Part shown: in pieces, positions 20,383-27,663 of the stretch
Position numbering within the stretch: the stretch's first letter is position 1
Layout: each line of letters begins with the position of its first letter
Source of the DNA: Phycisphaerae bacterium
Lineage (GTDB): Bacteria > Planctomycetota > Phycisphaerae > UBA1845 > Fen-1342
NCBI GenBank assembly: GCA_030428945.1
Contig: JAUIEC010000017.1
Span: 55,795 to 119,794, forward strand
Length of the DNA stretch: 64,000 nucleotides
Direction: 5' to 3'
Made by a program: the position numbers and the translations under genes
The notes under the pieces: model-generated
The model's database searches: none
Told to the model about the DNA's origin: nothing
What the model saw: the letters and a program-made list of their open reading frames with translations, nothing else

Positions 20383-21294
20383 ATGACAGGGGGAGCCAGT
20401 TCCGAGCCCCGGGAGCCCGACGTGGACGTCCGCCTGCCATCCAGCCCGAGCGATGAGCCCCTCCGTCTCGTCTGCCAGGAAATCTGCGGCGGAAACCGCC
20501 AGGCGTCCCGGCCGATCGAACTGCCCGGCATCCGTGGCTGGCTGCACGCGGCCCCGTGCAATTCCGGAGCGGGTGGCGACCTGCATTACCTGTCGGTCTG
20601 CGGCTCGGGCATGTTGTCGCGGCTCTGCCTGGCGGATGTGGCCGGGCACGGCGAGGCGGTCGCGGCCACCAGTGCGGTCATGCACCGCCACCTGCGGCGG
20701 TGCGTCAACCGGACCGACCAGCGGCGGGTTCTGTCCGAGTTGAACGCGCGGCTGGTGACCGATGGTCTGACGCAGATGGCGACGACGGCGATGGTCTCGT
20801 ACTTCCCGCCGACGCGCCGGCTGACCTACAGCTACGCCGGGCACGAGCCGGCCTGGTACTACGACGCGGCGGCCGACCGCTGGTCGCGTCTGTCGGCCAC
20901 GGTTCGGCAGGGTCTGTCGGATCTGCCCCTGGCGGTCGACGCCCAGACGCGTTTCACGCAGACCCGCCGGCGGGTGGCCTATGGCGATCGGCTGCTGGTG
21001 CTGACCGACGGCGTCCTGGAGGCCCCCGGCCACGACGGAGCGCTGTTCGGGGCGGCCCGCGTGCAGCGGGTGCTGGACCGCCTGGGCAACGCCGATTGCC
21101 CGACGATCGTCGCGGAACTCAACCGCGCCCTGCACGCACACACCGACGGCACGCCCGGCGCGCACGACGACGTCACGCTGCTGGCCGTCGAGTTCACCCG
21201 CGACGACCGCGTCCCGGCCCTGTGGCGCGCGATCTGGAACCGCCTGACCTCCCCGCGAGGCAACGCCGCCGCCTACGACACCGCCCCGGCCTGA
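20383..21294 (+). CDS. SpoIIE/PP2C-type serine phosphatase, 303 aa
   Basis: PPM-type phosphatase of the SpoIIE/RsbU class, which dephosphorylates serine or threonine on anti-anti-sigma factors and similar partners. Domain spans about residues 45-285: metal-site motif SGAGGDLHYL, then LCLADVAGHGEAVAATSAVM, then LVLTDGVLEAPGHDG, and HDDVTLLAVEF near the end. No sensor or membrane domain is attached, so control must come from a partner. Start is ATG at 20383, without an obvious ribosome site; the frame is open further upstream through repeat sequence. It is the last gene before the accessory island. Confidence 0.88.
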   Translation: MTGGASSEPREPDVDVRLPSSPSDEPLRLVCQEICGGNRQASRPIELPGIRGWLHAAPCNSGAGGDLHYLSVCGSGMLSRLCLADVAGHGEAVAATSAVMHRHLRRCVNRTDQRRVLSELNARLVTDGLTQMATTAMVSYFPPTRRLTYSYAGHEPAWYYDAAADRWSRLSATVRQGLSDLPLAVDAQTRFTQTRRRVAYGDRLLVLTDGVLEAPGHDGALFGAARVQRVLDRLGNADCPTIVAELNRALHAHTDGTPGAHDDVTLLAVEFTRDDRVPALWRAIWNRLTSPRGNAAAYDTAPA

Positions 21295-21328
21295 GCCTGC
21301 AAGGCAACTCCGCCTGTCCCTCGTGTCG

Positions 21329-21435
21329 TGATACCGCCCCCCAACTCGCCGACGCTCCCCCTCCGTCCCCTTCTCGCTCCCTCGCTCCCTCGCTCCCTCG
21401 AAAAGAGGGACAGCCACGTGCCTGTCCCTCTTGTT
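21329..21435. repeat. Copy 1 of a 110-130-bp direct repeat, ending in palindrome 1
   Basis: The stretch begins GTGATACCGCCCCCCAACTC, passes through an octamer pyrimidine tract, and ends in the 32-nt palindrome at 21402-21433. It recurs almost unchanged at 22747-22877, with more octamer units in the second copy. The palindrome here ends CTCTTG rather than CTCTTT. Confidence 0.85.
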
Positions 21436-21529
21436 TCTCCCTCTTTCGTCTCAGCAGGGACTCAGAGAGACTCGCCTGAAACCCCGCAAGCCCAAGTCGC
21501 CGCGGAGCTTGCGTTCGGCGGGCTCTGAC

Positions 21530-22021
21530 TCACGTTCCACGCGACCTCCCTGGTCGACGCTTCTTCGAACTGACTGCGTACTCAACGGCGACCGCGAGGG
21601 CAGCCACTCTGCCAACCGAATAAAAGCCGCACGGCTCCGAGCGCGCCGAGACCGGCGCACCATACTCGTCTCGGTAGTTTCCTGTGTGCGTTTCGAAGCA
21701 ATGCACTGGCAGACAATCGCGGTCCTCGGCTGGTGCTGTGCCAAAGACAACAAAGTAACCCTTCGTCCATGGCGAGTCGTCCACGGCGGTTGGCGGTATC
21801 AGCAGCGCTTCAGCAGACAGGCCTTGGATGTCGTTCTGGGAATCTGAAAGCCTGTCATAAATATGGACGAGATTGCATCTGCCCAGGCCGCCCACGGTGC
21901 ATTCCGTATTAACGACGCGGCCAAACCCAAACATTTCACCGATCCGAAAATAAAACACGTCGTGGTTCTTTGGGCGCCTGCCCGATCTCTTGAGCTGCTC
22001 GAACAAACAACCGACCTCCAT
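21530..22021 (-). CDS. Imm26-like immunity protein candidate
   Basis: About 160 residues. The sequence NHDVFYFRIGEMFGFGRVVN, then LVHIYD, then LLIPPTAVDDSPWTKGYF and EPCGFYSV resembles the Imm26 group of immunity proteins that protect against polymorphic toxins; this is recognition by eye and should be treated as tentative. The ATG at 22021 lacks a good ribosome site; a TTG at 22006 has GGAGG 8 nt upstream. The toxin partner is missing. The gene lies 96 bp before palindrome 1 and 88 bp after palindrome 2 in its reading direction. Confidence 0.6.
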   Translation of the reverse strand: MEVGCLFEQLKRSGRRPKNHDVFYFRIGEMFGFGRVVNTECTVGGLGRCNLVHIYDRLSDSQNDIQGLSAEALLIPPTAVDDSPWTKGYFVVFGTAPAEDRDCLPVHCFETHTGNYRDEYGAPVSARSEPCGFYSVGRVAALAVAVEYAVSSKKRRPGRSRGT

Positions 22022-22097
22022 CCTTCTCGGAACGAACCGATTCTCGCACCCATCAGCTGCCTGTCGCCCCAGTCTACTGCCAACCGAGAGTACGGGG

Positions 22098-22141
22098 AAA
22101 AGAGGGGGAAAAGAGGGACAGCCACGTGCCTGTCCCTCTTT
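22098..22141 (-). repeat. Palindrome 2 with duplicated half-arm
   Basis: The full 32-nt palindrome is at 22110-22141. An extra partial left arm (GGAAAAGAGGGGG) lies directly before it at about 22096-22108, and a degenerate second palindrome arm (CCACGCGCCTGCCCCTCTCT) lies at about 22146-22165. Oriented like all the other copies. Confidence 0.9.
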
Positions 22142-22224
22142 CTTAATACCGCCACGCGCCTGCCCCTCTCTTTCCAGGCGGGCCTACACGGTGAAGGTGA
22201 CCGTACTCCATCGCCCCCTCCCAC

Positions 22225-22710
22225 CTACTCTTCTTCGCGAGCCCCGGCCCCCTGCATCACCCTGGCTCCACCGTTCAGGAATGGCGTGATACCGTGCGTC
22301 AGTCGTTCCATGGTCAGCACATGAGCCTGCGCCCGCAGCGAGAGCATCACTGCACACACGTCGAAGCTCGGATGCTCGCAGTCCGCAGCCACCTTCTCGA
22401 GCAGTTCGACAACCGGGTCGTCATCAAAACCGCTCAAGCCGGCGAGCGAGTCGTCGAAGGAATCCGTTGACAGCAGTTTCGCCACCGGCACATCGACAAC
22501 TTCGGCGGCGGCTCGTCGGATCATGAGCGCGGCATCCGCGCCTGGTGGCCTCGCGAAACCGGCGACGTAACCAGCAGAGGCGACATCCGGCCGACTGTTA
22601 ATCTCCCGACTCGCTTTCCTTCGTGCGATCGTTTCACGAACACTGACGATCCCCCCGACCGCGAGAATAACCACCGACATCGCCGTCGCGATCACTCCAT
22701 CCGCTGCCAT
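22225..22710 (-). CDS. Membrane-anchored protein in the toxin/immunity array, 161 aa
   Basis: Unknown family. Starts at ATG 22710 with AGGAG 6 nt upstream, better than the TTG or ATG further upstream. One N-terminal helix (MAADGVIATAMSVVILAVGG and following) anchors a soluble acidic domain (VVDVPVAKLLSTDSFDDSLA, FDDDPVVELLEKVAADCEHP). The position, alone in a segment bounded by two palindromes, suggests an orphan immunity protein or cargo gene, but no sequence match supports this. Stop lies 83 bp from palindrome 2. Confidence 0.6.
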   Translation of the reverse strand: MAADGVIATAMSVVILAVGGIVSVRETIARRKASREINSRPDVASAGYVAGFARPPGADAALMIRRAAAEVVDVPVAKLLSTDSFDDSLAGLSGFDDDPVVELLEKVAADCEHPSFDVCAVMLSLRAQAHVLTMERLTHGITPFLNGGARVMQGAGAREEE

Positions 22711-22746
22711 GGCGTACTCCTGAGCCATTCCCGAGGCCAACGCGCA

Positions 22747-22877
22747 TGATACCGCCCCCCAACTCGCCGACGCTCCCCATCCGTCCCCTTCTCGCTCCCC
22801 GGCTCCCTCGCTCCCTCGCTCCCTCGCTCCCTCGCTCCCTCAAAAAGAGGGACAGCCACGTGCCTGTCCCTCTTTCT
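22747..22877. repeat. Copy 2 of the direct repeat with palindrome 3
   Basis: Same order as at 21329: TGATACCGCCCCCCAACTCG, octamer pyrimidine tract (five or six units of GCTCCCTC), then the 32-nt palindrome at 22844-22875. Confidence 0.9.
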
Positions 22878-22920
22878 TCTCCCCTACCTGTCGGGAGCGC
22901 CTGAACGCGCTCCTCGAAAC

Positions 22921-23328
22921 TCAATCAAGTTCATCGCCGTTTCCTTGACGGAGCCGTAGTACCTGGATACCCCATGCCATCACCATTGGCACGCACCCAA
23001 CATCAAGAACTAAGGGCAGCCAAGCCCAGACACGAACGTCAGGAAGGGGGCAAAGGAACATCCCGCACGCCCCGACCAAGCCACCGATGACAGGCATCAG
23101 AGTCATACCCTTTGAGCCCATCAGATTATTCGCCAGTATGCCCGCGTTCCCTACTGCGAACAACAAAAACACGCCACAACAAAAAACGAAGTTACTCCAC
23201 GCAACAAAAACCAACACGCGCGTTACTCTCGGTAGATCAGTTGACCCAGGCCCGTACTTACCTGCAGCAAAGAGCTGCTTAAGCCAGCCGCCATCCTCTT
23301 GAGGGTAGTATAGGTTGGACGTCGGCAC
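22921..23328 (-). CDS. Small multi-pass membrane protein, candidate immunity protein
   Basis: About 135 residues with probably three membrane helices (VLVFVAWSNFVFCCGVFLLF, MTLMPVIGGLVGACGMFLCP, and VWAWLPLVLDVGCVPMVMAW). The soluble N-terminus reads VPTSNLYYPQEDGGWLKQLF. The start at GTG 23328 is uncertain; there is no clear ribosome site, and the frame stays open through the palindrome upstream. Many immunity proteins against pore-forming or membrane-acting toxins are small membrane proteins, and this one occupies the same place in the array as the other immunity candidates. No family was identified. Confidence 0.5.
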   Translation of the reverse strand: MPTSNLYYPQEDGGWLKQLFAAGKYGPGSTDLPRVTRVLVFVAWSNFVFCCGVFLLFAVGNAGILANNLMGSKGMTLMPVIGGLVGACGMFLCPLPDVRVWAWLPLVLDVGCVPMVMAWGIQVLRLRQGNGDELD

Positions 23329-23377
23329 GCGGTACGACTTGCCCGAATTGAACGGAGCGGCGGTGCTACCCCCAGGA

Positions 23378-23409
23378 AAAGAGGGACAGCCACGTGCCTG
23401 TCCCTCTTT
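23378..23409 (-). repeat. Palindrome 4
   Basis: Exact copy of the 32-nt palindrome: arms AAAGAGGGACAG and CTGTCCCTCTTT around CCACGTGC. Trailing sequence CTTCTCC as in most copies. Confidence 0.95.
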
Positions 23410-23738
23410 CTTCTCCAAAGTCGGCATTCCTGTGCACAGAAGAAACTGCGCGATGATCCAGGCCTGAACCGCCCAACCCTGCCCCGAATCGCTATTCGAA
23501 GGCGTGGCCGACGACCCGTTCGCGCGCCGTTGCCGAGGGCTTCGATGCAGGGATGGTGTCTCCGAAGGCACAACGGCCCCCGCCAAACGTTGCGTTCGGC
23601 CAGGTTTTGACACCACACGAGATCGGTGCATCGCTAATCGTGTTCTGTATCGTGTACGTCCAACCACTGGCCGGAGAACGCAAGCAAGTCGGCCTCGCAG
23701 CCGAGAAGCCAGGCGCGCCACGGTTTCACTGCGCGAAA
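23410..23738 (-). other. Unassigned segment, possible decayed coding sequence
   Basis: A 330-bp stretch between the HAF-repeat gene and palindrome 4. On the minus strand a frame at 23492-23683 reads SGWTYTIQNTISDAPISCGV and ends ERVVGHAFE, which looks like protein-type sequence rather than repeat. No start codon with a ribosome site and no known domain were found. It may be what is left of a toxin C-terminus. Confidence 0.3.
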
Positions 23739-24860
23739 CTAACCCGGTCTCCGAATCACGCACGACGCACCGAGTACCGCAAGACAAAGTGACGCAGGCT
23801 CTGGAATCGTGACAATCCAACCTTGGTCATTGCCGTCCGGGCCGGTTCCCTCCCCGACGAACGTCAACCCGTCTGGGGTCACGCCACGCACAGCGGTTAG
23901 CTGCCAACCAGAGAGTTGATCAGCAAGACCAAAGTCGTCGATCAGCATGTCCTTCAAACTGCGCATGCCAGACGACTCATTCCAGACAAACGCGACGTCT
24001 CCACTTGAATCATAGGCTCTGCCGGCGATGACCGAGCCATCGGCACTGACGGCCGTGGCGACACTGTCGTGCGCACCACCAGCCAGGTCACCGAGCCCCA
24101 CCATTCCCGACGCTTCTGTCCAATAGAACGCTGTCGGGCCGCGACGAGAGGTACCAAACCCGACTATGGTTGACCCATCGGCCGAAACGGCTCTCGCCTC
24201 GCTCGAGAAATCGCCCCGTGGCAGGTCACCAAGCCCTACGGGGACTCCGTCGCTGTCCCAGACCGTGGCTTCGAAAGAACTGACTCCGACGATACGATTC
24301 CCGTCGGGCGTGATTGCGAACGCGTCGCCGCTGCCGTCCCGAAGCGTGGCGAGTTCTGTCATGCCCCCCTCTTCGTCCCAGCGGAATGGGCGAAGACCCG
24401 CCTGGCCCAGGCCGCTGCCAACGACGACGCCGCCATCCGCGGATACCCCCAGGGCAACACCGATGGTGCCGCTGCCCGGGAGATCGCCGATGTTCAGAAA
24501 CCCCGTGCCCTGGCTCCACCGAAATGCCGCCAGGCCACCGCCTTCAAGGGTAGATGTACCGACCACCGACGAGCCGTCGGCCGAAAGGGCAATCCCCTGG
24601 CTGAGTGGGTTGCTGACGGCACCGCCACCGGGAAGGAAGCCGAGAGGCGTCAGGCCATCGGTTGGGTTCCAGACAAAGGCCTCGGTCCCCACATCGGTCT
24701 GGCTGTAACCCGTTACAACGTTGCCGCCCGCCGAAACGGCTGTCGCGACCGACGAGACGTTCCCGCCCTGAAGGTCGCCGAGCCCTGTGAACGCCACATC
24801 CTGCCCAGCTGCGATCGGCAAGAACGTACTGACGGCGGTGGTGAGCATGAGACGTTGCAT
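23739..24860 (-). CDS. HAF-repeat exported protein with PEP-CTERM tail, 373 aa
   Basis: Probable extracellular protein built from about seven beta-propeller-like repeats of the HAF type. Each has a core such as ALSADGSSVVGTS or AVSADGSVIAGRAYD followed by AFxW and a GLGDLPGG-like turn. A signal sequence precedes them (MQRLMLTTAVSTFLPIAAGQ). The C-terminus IPEPASLCLAVLGASCVIRR is a PEP-CTERM signal. ATG at 24860 has ACGAGG upstream. It is unlike its neighbours in the array: not toxin or immunity-like, and closer in type to the host's other secreted proteins. Its frame stays open upstream into a toxin-like fragment. Confidence 0.85.
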   Translation of the reverse strand: MQRLMLTTAVSTFLPIAAGQDVAFTGLGDLQGGNVSSVATAVSAGGNVVTGYSQTDVGTEAFVWNPTDGLTPLGFLPGGGAVSNPLSQGIALSADGSSVVGTSTLEGGGLAAFRWSQGTGFLNIGDLPGSGTIGVALGVSADGGVVVGSGLGQAGLRPFRWDEEGGMTELATLRDGSGDAFAITPDGNRIVGVSSFEATVWDSDGVPVGLGDLPRGDFSSEARAVSADGSTIVGFGTSRRGPTAFYWTEASGMVGLGDLAGGAHDSVATAVSADGSVIAGRAYDSSGDVAFVWNESSGMRSLKDMLIDDFGLADQLSGWQLTAVRGVTPDGLTFVGEGTGPDGNDQGWIVTIPEPASLCLAVLGASCVIRRPG

Positions 24861-25209
24861 TAAGTGCCTCGTAGGAACTCCATGATGATTCCCATCAATC
24901 GACGAGGTTTCCAACCCAATCTCAACGTTGTCCGAAGGGGAAGCACCAGGCTTCCTGGTATGCCATTTCCCAGCCCTGCTGGCCGAGCGAGCGCCGCCCA
25001 GCTCGACTCGGATGTTCTTGAATCCCAGCTTGCGAGCCTCTGATTCGATATTTCCCCATAGGTCCTCAGCGAGCGCCCGCGACGCCCGCATGACCACGAT
25101 CGTACCGATTCGCGGCCACGACCGGCAAGGACAAAGCCCCGGCACTGTCCCTGACCACCAATCGGGGCCGCAGGTCGCCCGTCCAGGGGGGAAAAGAGGG
25201 ACGGGGGGA
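24861..25209 (-). pseudogene. Toxin-like C-terminal fragment upstream of the HAF gene
   Basis: Between palindrome 5 and the HAF start codon the minus strand encodes VVMRASRALAEDLWGNIESE, then ARKLGFKNIRVELGGARSAS, a helical segment of the type that ends polymorphic-toxin proteins, though no named toxin family was identified. It has no start codon or ribosome site, its beginning is cut by the palindrome, and it reads without a stop into the HAF gene. Read as a 5-prime-truncated remnant. An alternative is an N-terminal extension of the HAF protein, but that would hide the signal peptide. Confidence 0.4.
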
Positions 25210-25241
25210 AAAGAGGGACAGCCACGTGCCTGTCCCTCTTT
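25191..25241 (-). repeat. Palindrome 5 with duplicated left arm
   Basis: The 32-nt palindrome is at 25210-25241. A second left arm (GAAAAGAGGGACGGGGGG) sits directly before it at 25191-25208, an arrangement also seen at palindrome 2. Confidence 0.92.
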
Positions 25242-25325
25242 CTTCACGGGGACGGACGATTGGGGCAGTCAATCCTCCGCGAGCCCGTTTGGACGCCTCA
25301 TGAGTCCACCAAATGCCATGGCGTA

Positions 25326-25847
25326 TCAATCCAGCACCCTGGTTTGGGCCTCAAGAGGGTCGCCCAGCATCGCTCGAATTGTTGTTGCCTGAATCGGTAC
25401 GCGAAAACTCGTCCCTTTGATTTGGAATTCAAACGTCGCAGCAGATTCGGTCGAGAACTCCGAAATGACAGTGTCCCTGCCTTCGATCTTGGGCAACCAG
25501 ACATTCACGACAAGATCGCCGGTGTGCCCGAATCGCCAGAGGGCAACAGCCTCCGTTTCGCGAATACACTGGAACTCATTAGTGCGCAGCCAGTTGGCAT
25601 CCAAGGATGACATTTGGCGCCAACCTCCGTTATTCCATCGGAATTCTAGCTTGGCTGAGCCACTTGTCCGAAACCCAAGTTCATGGAAGCGAGTCCCCGC
25701 CTTGTCCTCGAGACCTCGCAGCCAGAAGGCCCCGTAGTCCCACTTGGACTGTTGCACGGTAGGGAGCAAGGCACACGGCCCCCAAACGACCAGTACCAGA
25801 AGTACCGCAGCTACCGCCAAACCCGCCCTTGCCATGATCCGCGTCAT
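25326..25847 (-). CDS. Membrane-anchored or exported protein, candidate immunity protein, 173 aa
   Basis: Unknown family. The N-terminal helix is RAGLAVAAVLLVLVVWGPCA, followed by a soluble domain of beta type (KLEFRWNNGGWRQMSSLDAN, VVNVWLPKIEGRDTVISEFS). The Cys after the hydrophobic stretch might allow lipidation, though the lipobox is poor. ATG at 25847 lies 11 nt after the stop of the toxin-like fragment upstream, the spacing expected for a toxin-immunity pair. The next palindrome is 84 bp past its stop. Confidence 0.6.
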   Translation of the reverse strand: MTRIMARAGLAVAAVLLVLVVWGPCALLPTVQQSKWDYGAFWLRGLEDKAGTRFHELGFRTSGSAKLEFRWNNGGWRQMSSLDANWLRTNEFQCIRETEAVALWRFGHTGDLVVNVWLPKIEGRDTVISEFSTESAATFEFQIKGTSFRVPIQATTIRAMLGDPLEAQTRVLD

Positions 25848-25858
25848 CAGGGGCTCCG

Positions 25859-26121
25859 TTACGGTGGCAGGATTCCCGCAATTGGCGATTCTTTGTGATC
25901 AAAGGGAGTCTTGACATCCGAGATTTCGCCGTAGTAATGATTCATGTAGGCATCGAGCTAGCCTGCCAAATCGCTCTCAAATTCGAAGCAAGCACCGGCA
26001 GCGTTAGACCTCAGATCTTTGTTCCCACCAAGATGAGCCCCGCTTTCACTGAGCTGGATCATCTGTTTCACTTCGAGACCCCATCCTAGGACATTCGCTA
26101 TCGCTTCTCCTGCCACGAGAA
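25859..26121 (-). pseudogene. Decayed toxin C-terminal fragment with in-frame stop
   Basis: Reading away from palindrome 6, the minus strand encodes LVAGEAIANVLGWGLEVKQM, then a Ser/Gly/Asn-rich stretch with DLRSNAAGACFEF, then SDLAG and a TAG stop (near 25968). The same frame continues LDAYMNHYYGEISDVKTPFD and ends ESPIAGILPP with TAA at 25859. The continuation of protein-like sequence across the stop indicates one former coding region. The start is lost at the palindrome. The arrangement (truncated C-terminus, then a small gene 11 nt later) suggests a toxin tip with its immunity gene. Confidence 0.55.
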
Positions 26122-26153
26122 ACAGAGGGACAGCCACGTGCCTGTCCCTCTTT
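26122..26153 (-). repeat. Palindrome 6
   Basis: Copy with one change in the left arm (ACAGAGGGACAG). It begins 8 nt after the stop codon of the immunity gene at 26162. Confidence 0.93.
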
Positions 26154-26161
26154 CTTCACAG

Positions 26162-26509
26162 TCATTCGCCAGCCTCTCCCACGCGATCCAGATACTGCTG
26201 AAGTCTGGCGCGCGCATCAGGGTCGCCGTCGTGAAAACGCTCCCAGAAAAACAAGTCACTCATCTCCGCGGGTTGGATGAAGTACTCGTCCGGGGGTACA
26301 TCTATTCGAACCCACGAGTCAGGAATGCTCGGATCAACAATCTCGAACAGATACTTTCCATATGAAATCGGATCACCGCGGTCGTTTATTATGCGGTAGC
26401 TGTCTGTTTCAATTCCGATCACTGGATAAACTCCATCAGGCGTTATCCATCGATTGTCAGATTCGTCAAGCACATGCGTGTGGATTCCGCGCTTCGCTCG
26501 TATCTTCAC
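26162..26509 (-). CDS. Predicted cytosolic immunity protein, 115 aa
   Basis: Small acidic protein beginning VKIRAKRGIHTHVLDESDNR, with a beta-rich middle (VYPVIGIETDSYRIINDRGD, then KYLFEIVDPSIPDSWVRID) and a helical C-terminus (DPDARARLQQYLDRVGEAG). The composition and size fit immunity proteins encoded after polymorphic toxins. GTG at 26509 has AGGAGG 9 nt upstream, and the toxin's TAG stop lies inside that ribosome site (GTAGGAGG), so toxin and immunity translation are tightly coupled. The specific family name is not known to me. Confidence 0.7.
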   Translation of the reverse strand: MKIRAKRGIHTHVLDESDNRWITPDGVYPVIGIETDSYRIINDRGDPISYGKYLFEIVDPSIPDSWVRIDVPPDEYFIQPAEMSDLFFWERFHDGDPDARARLQQYLDRVGEAGE

Positions 26510-26522
26510 GAGAGCTCGCCTC

Positions 26523-26966
26523 CTACGTCCAAGAGGGATCTGGATCGCCCGCCCATTTCTCACCCTTTCGCCCGATGCCGTGGTGGCCGTAGTAGTGGAT
26601 TTCCAGGCCATCGTCTGTCCAGGTCTTCATCTTGCGCCATCCGCGGCGAGCGCCTCCGGACTTCGCGACCAACGCATTCACCTTACGGATGTTACTGCCC
26701 CGAGCGATCGGCTCTGCTATCGCATGCATCGTGGCCGTGAACGGTGGGATCTCGCAGTCATCGTGGCCCCACACCCTGGCCGTCGAAACAAAGAACGTAT
26801 GTTCTCGGTGCACCTCAAGGCTGTAAACCGTTTCGGTCGCCGGTAAGTCCTCGACACTTGCAACTATGGCCGTGCCGTCCAACGTCCCGACTCGTTCGCC
26901 CTGCGTTAAGCCACCGGCAGCCACCCAGGCATTCCGATCCACTGAGAAGATGGGATGACCTGGGAA
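26523..26966 (-). pseudogene. Truncated polymorphic toxin: HINT remnant plus toxin tip
   Basis: The open frame emerges from palindrome 7 into GHPIFSVDRNAWVAAGGLTQ, then TVYSLEVHREHTFFVSTARV and WGHDDCE, which matches the second half of a pretoxin HINT (intein-like autoproteolytic) domain. The tip KVNALVAKSGGARRGWRKMK followed by GLEIHYYGHHGIGRKGEKWA is a basic, His-rich toxin-like domain, possibly a nuclease. The delivery and repeat parts of the usual large toxin are absent and no start codon with ribosome site is present, so this is an orphan C-terminal module. The tip itself appears intact. Confidence 0.7.
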
Positions 26967-26998
26967 AAACAGGGACAGCCACCTGGCTGTCCCCATTT
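26967..26998 (-). repeat. Palindrome 7, divergent with compensated stem
   Basis: Variant with arms GGGACAGCCA and TGGCTGTCCC around CC. The C-C mismatch that interrupts the other copies is here a proper pair, so both arms changed in a way that keeps the hairpin. Confidence 0.85.
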
Positions 26999-27130
26999 TC
27001 TCGCGCGGCTGAGTTTTGGCACCATACGGCGTTGCGCTCACGCCCGCTATTTGCACGTGCCGTGTCGACACATCTGATAACGACCATCACCCAGTAACGC
27101 GTCAATCCTCGCGTCGTCCACACTTCGAAG
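26999..27130 (-). other. Short segment between palindromes 7 and 8
   Basis: 132 bp with no complete gene. Minus-strand frames give short protein-like pieces such as RSVDDARIDALLGDGRYQMC. It may be the remains of a cassette whose gene has been lost. Confidence 0.3.
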
Positions 27131-27162
27131 AAAGAGGGACAGCCACGTGTCTGTCCCCCTTT
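27131..27162 (-). repeat. Palindrome 8
   Basis: Copy with GTGTCTGTCCCCCTTT in the right half (two substitutions). It begins 12 nt after the stop codon of the gene at 27175. Confidence 0.92.
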
Positions 27163-27174
27163 TCTCCAAAACCT

Positions 27175-27609
27175 TCACAAGCCGAACACCGTCACTTCCC
27201 GCGATGCTGAGAACTGCTCGAGAAGCCACTCCGAGAGGTCATTAATCATGCTCACGAGTTCGCCCCTCTGCGCAAGACACTGATCAATGACGCTCCCCAA
27301 ACGCTCGGATGAACGACTAACCCCAAGCATCTGCACAAACGCAGGGCCCGAATCGGTGCTGGCGAGGCGGCGCGCGAAACTTGGAAGCTCTCGGACCAAA
27401 GCCTCAAGACTACTGCTCGTCAAAACGGTGATTCCGTAGGGCTCAAAGTACGGCACCGATCGCAAGAAACTGTCCGTCAGGATCAGAAACGCATCGCCGT
27501 GAACGTAGACCGCGGTCTCGGATCCAGATGCAGAGGCAACCGACCGGATTTCATAGTGGTAGCTGCCAGTTTGCCACAGCTGTTCCCGGGTCAATAGACC
27601 AATGAACAT
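27175..27609 (-). CDS. Cytosolic protein, candidate immunity protein, 144 aa
   Basis: Unknown family. Begins MFIGLLTREQLWQTGSYHYE, with a beta-type first half (AVYVHGDAFLILTDSFLRSV) and helical second half (LGSVIDQCLAQRGELVSMIN, LSEWLLEQFSASREV). No signal peptide or membrane helix. Its place (starting 55 bp after palindrome 9, ending 12 nt before palindrome 8) is that of a one-gene cassette. ATG at 27609; a weak GGCGGG lies upstream. Confidence 0.6.
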   Translation of the reverse strand: MFIGLLTREQLWQTGSYHYEIRSVASASGSETAVYVHGDAFLILTDSFLRSVPYFEPYGITVLTSSSLEALVRELPSFARRLASTDSGPAFVQMLGVSRSSERLGSVIDQCLAQRGELVSMINDLSEWLLEQFSASREVTVFGL

Positions 27610-27663
27610 CGGTCCCGCCTTTTTCGCGCGACAATACTCTGAGTCGTTAGTCTAACCAGGGAA

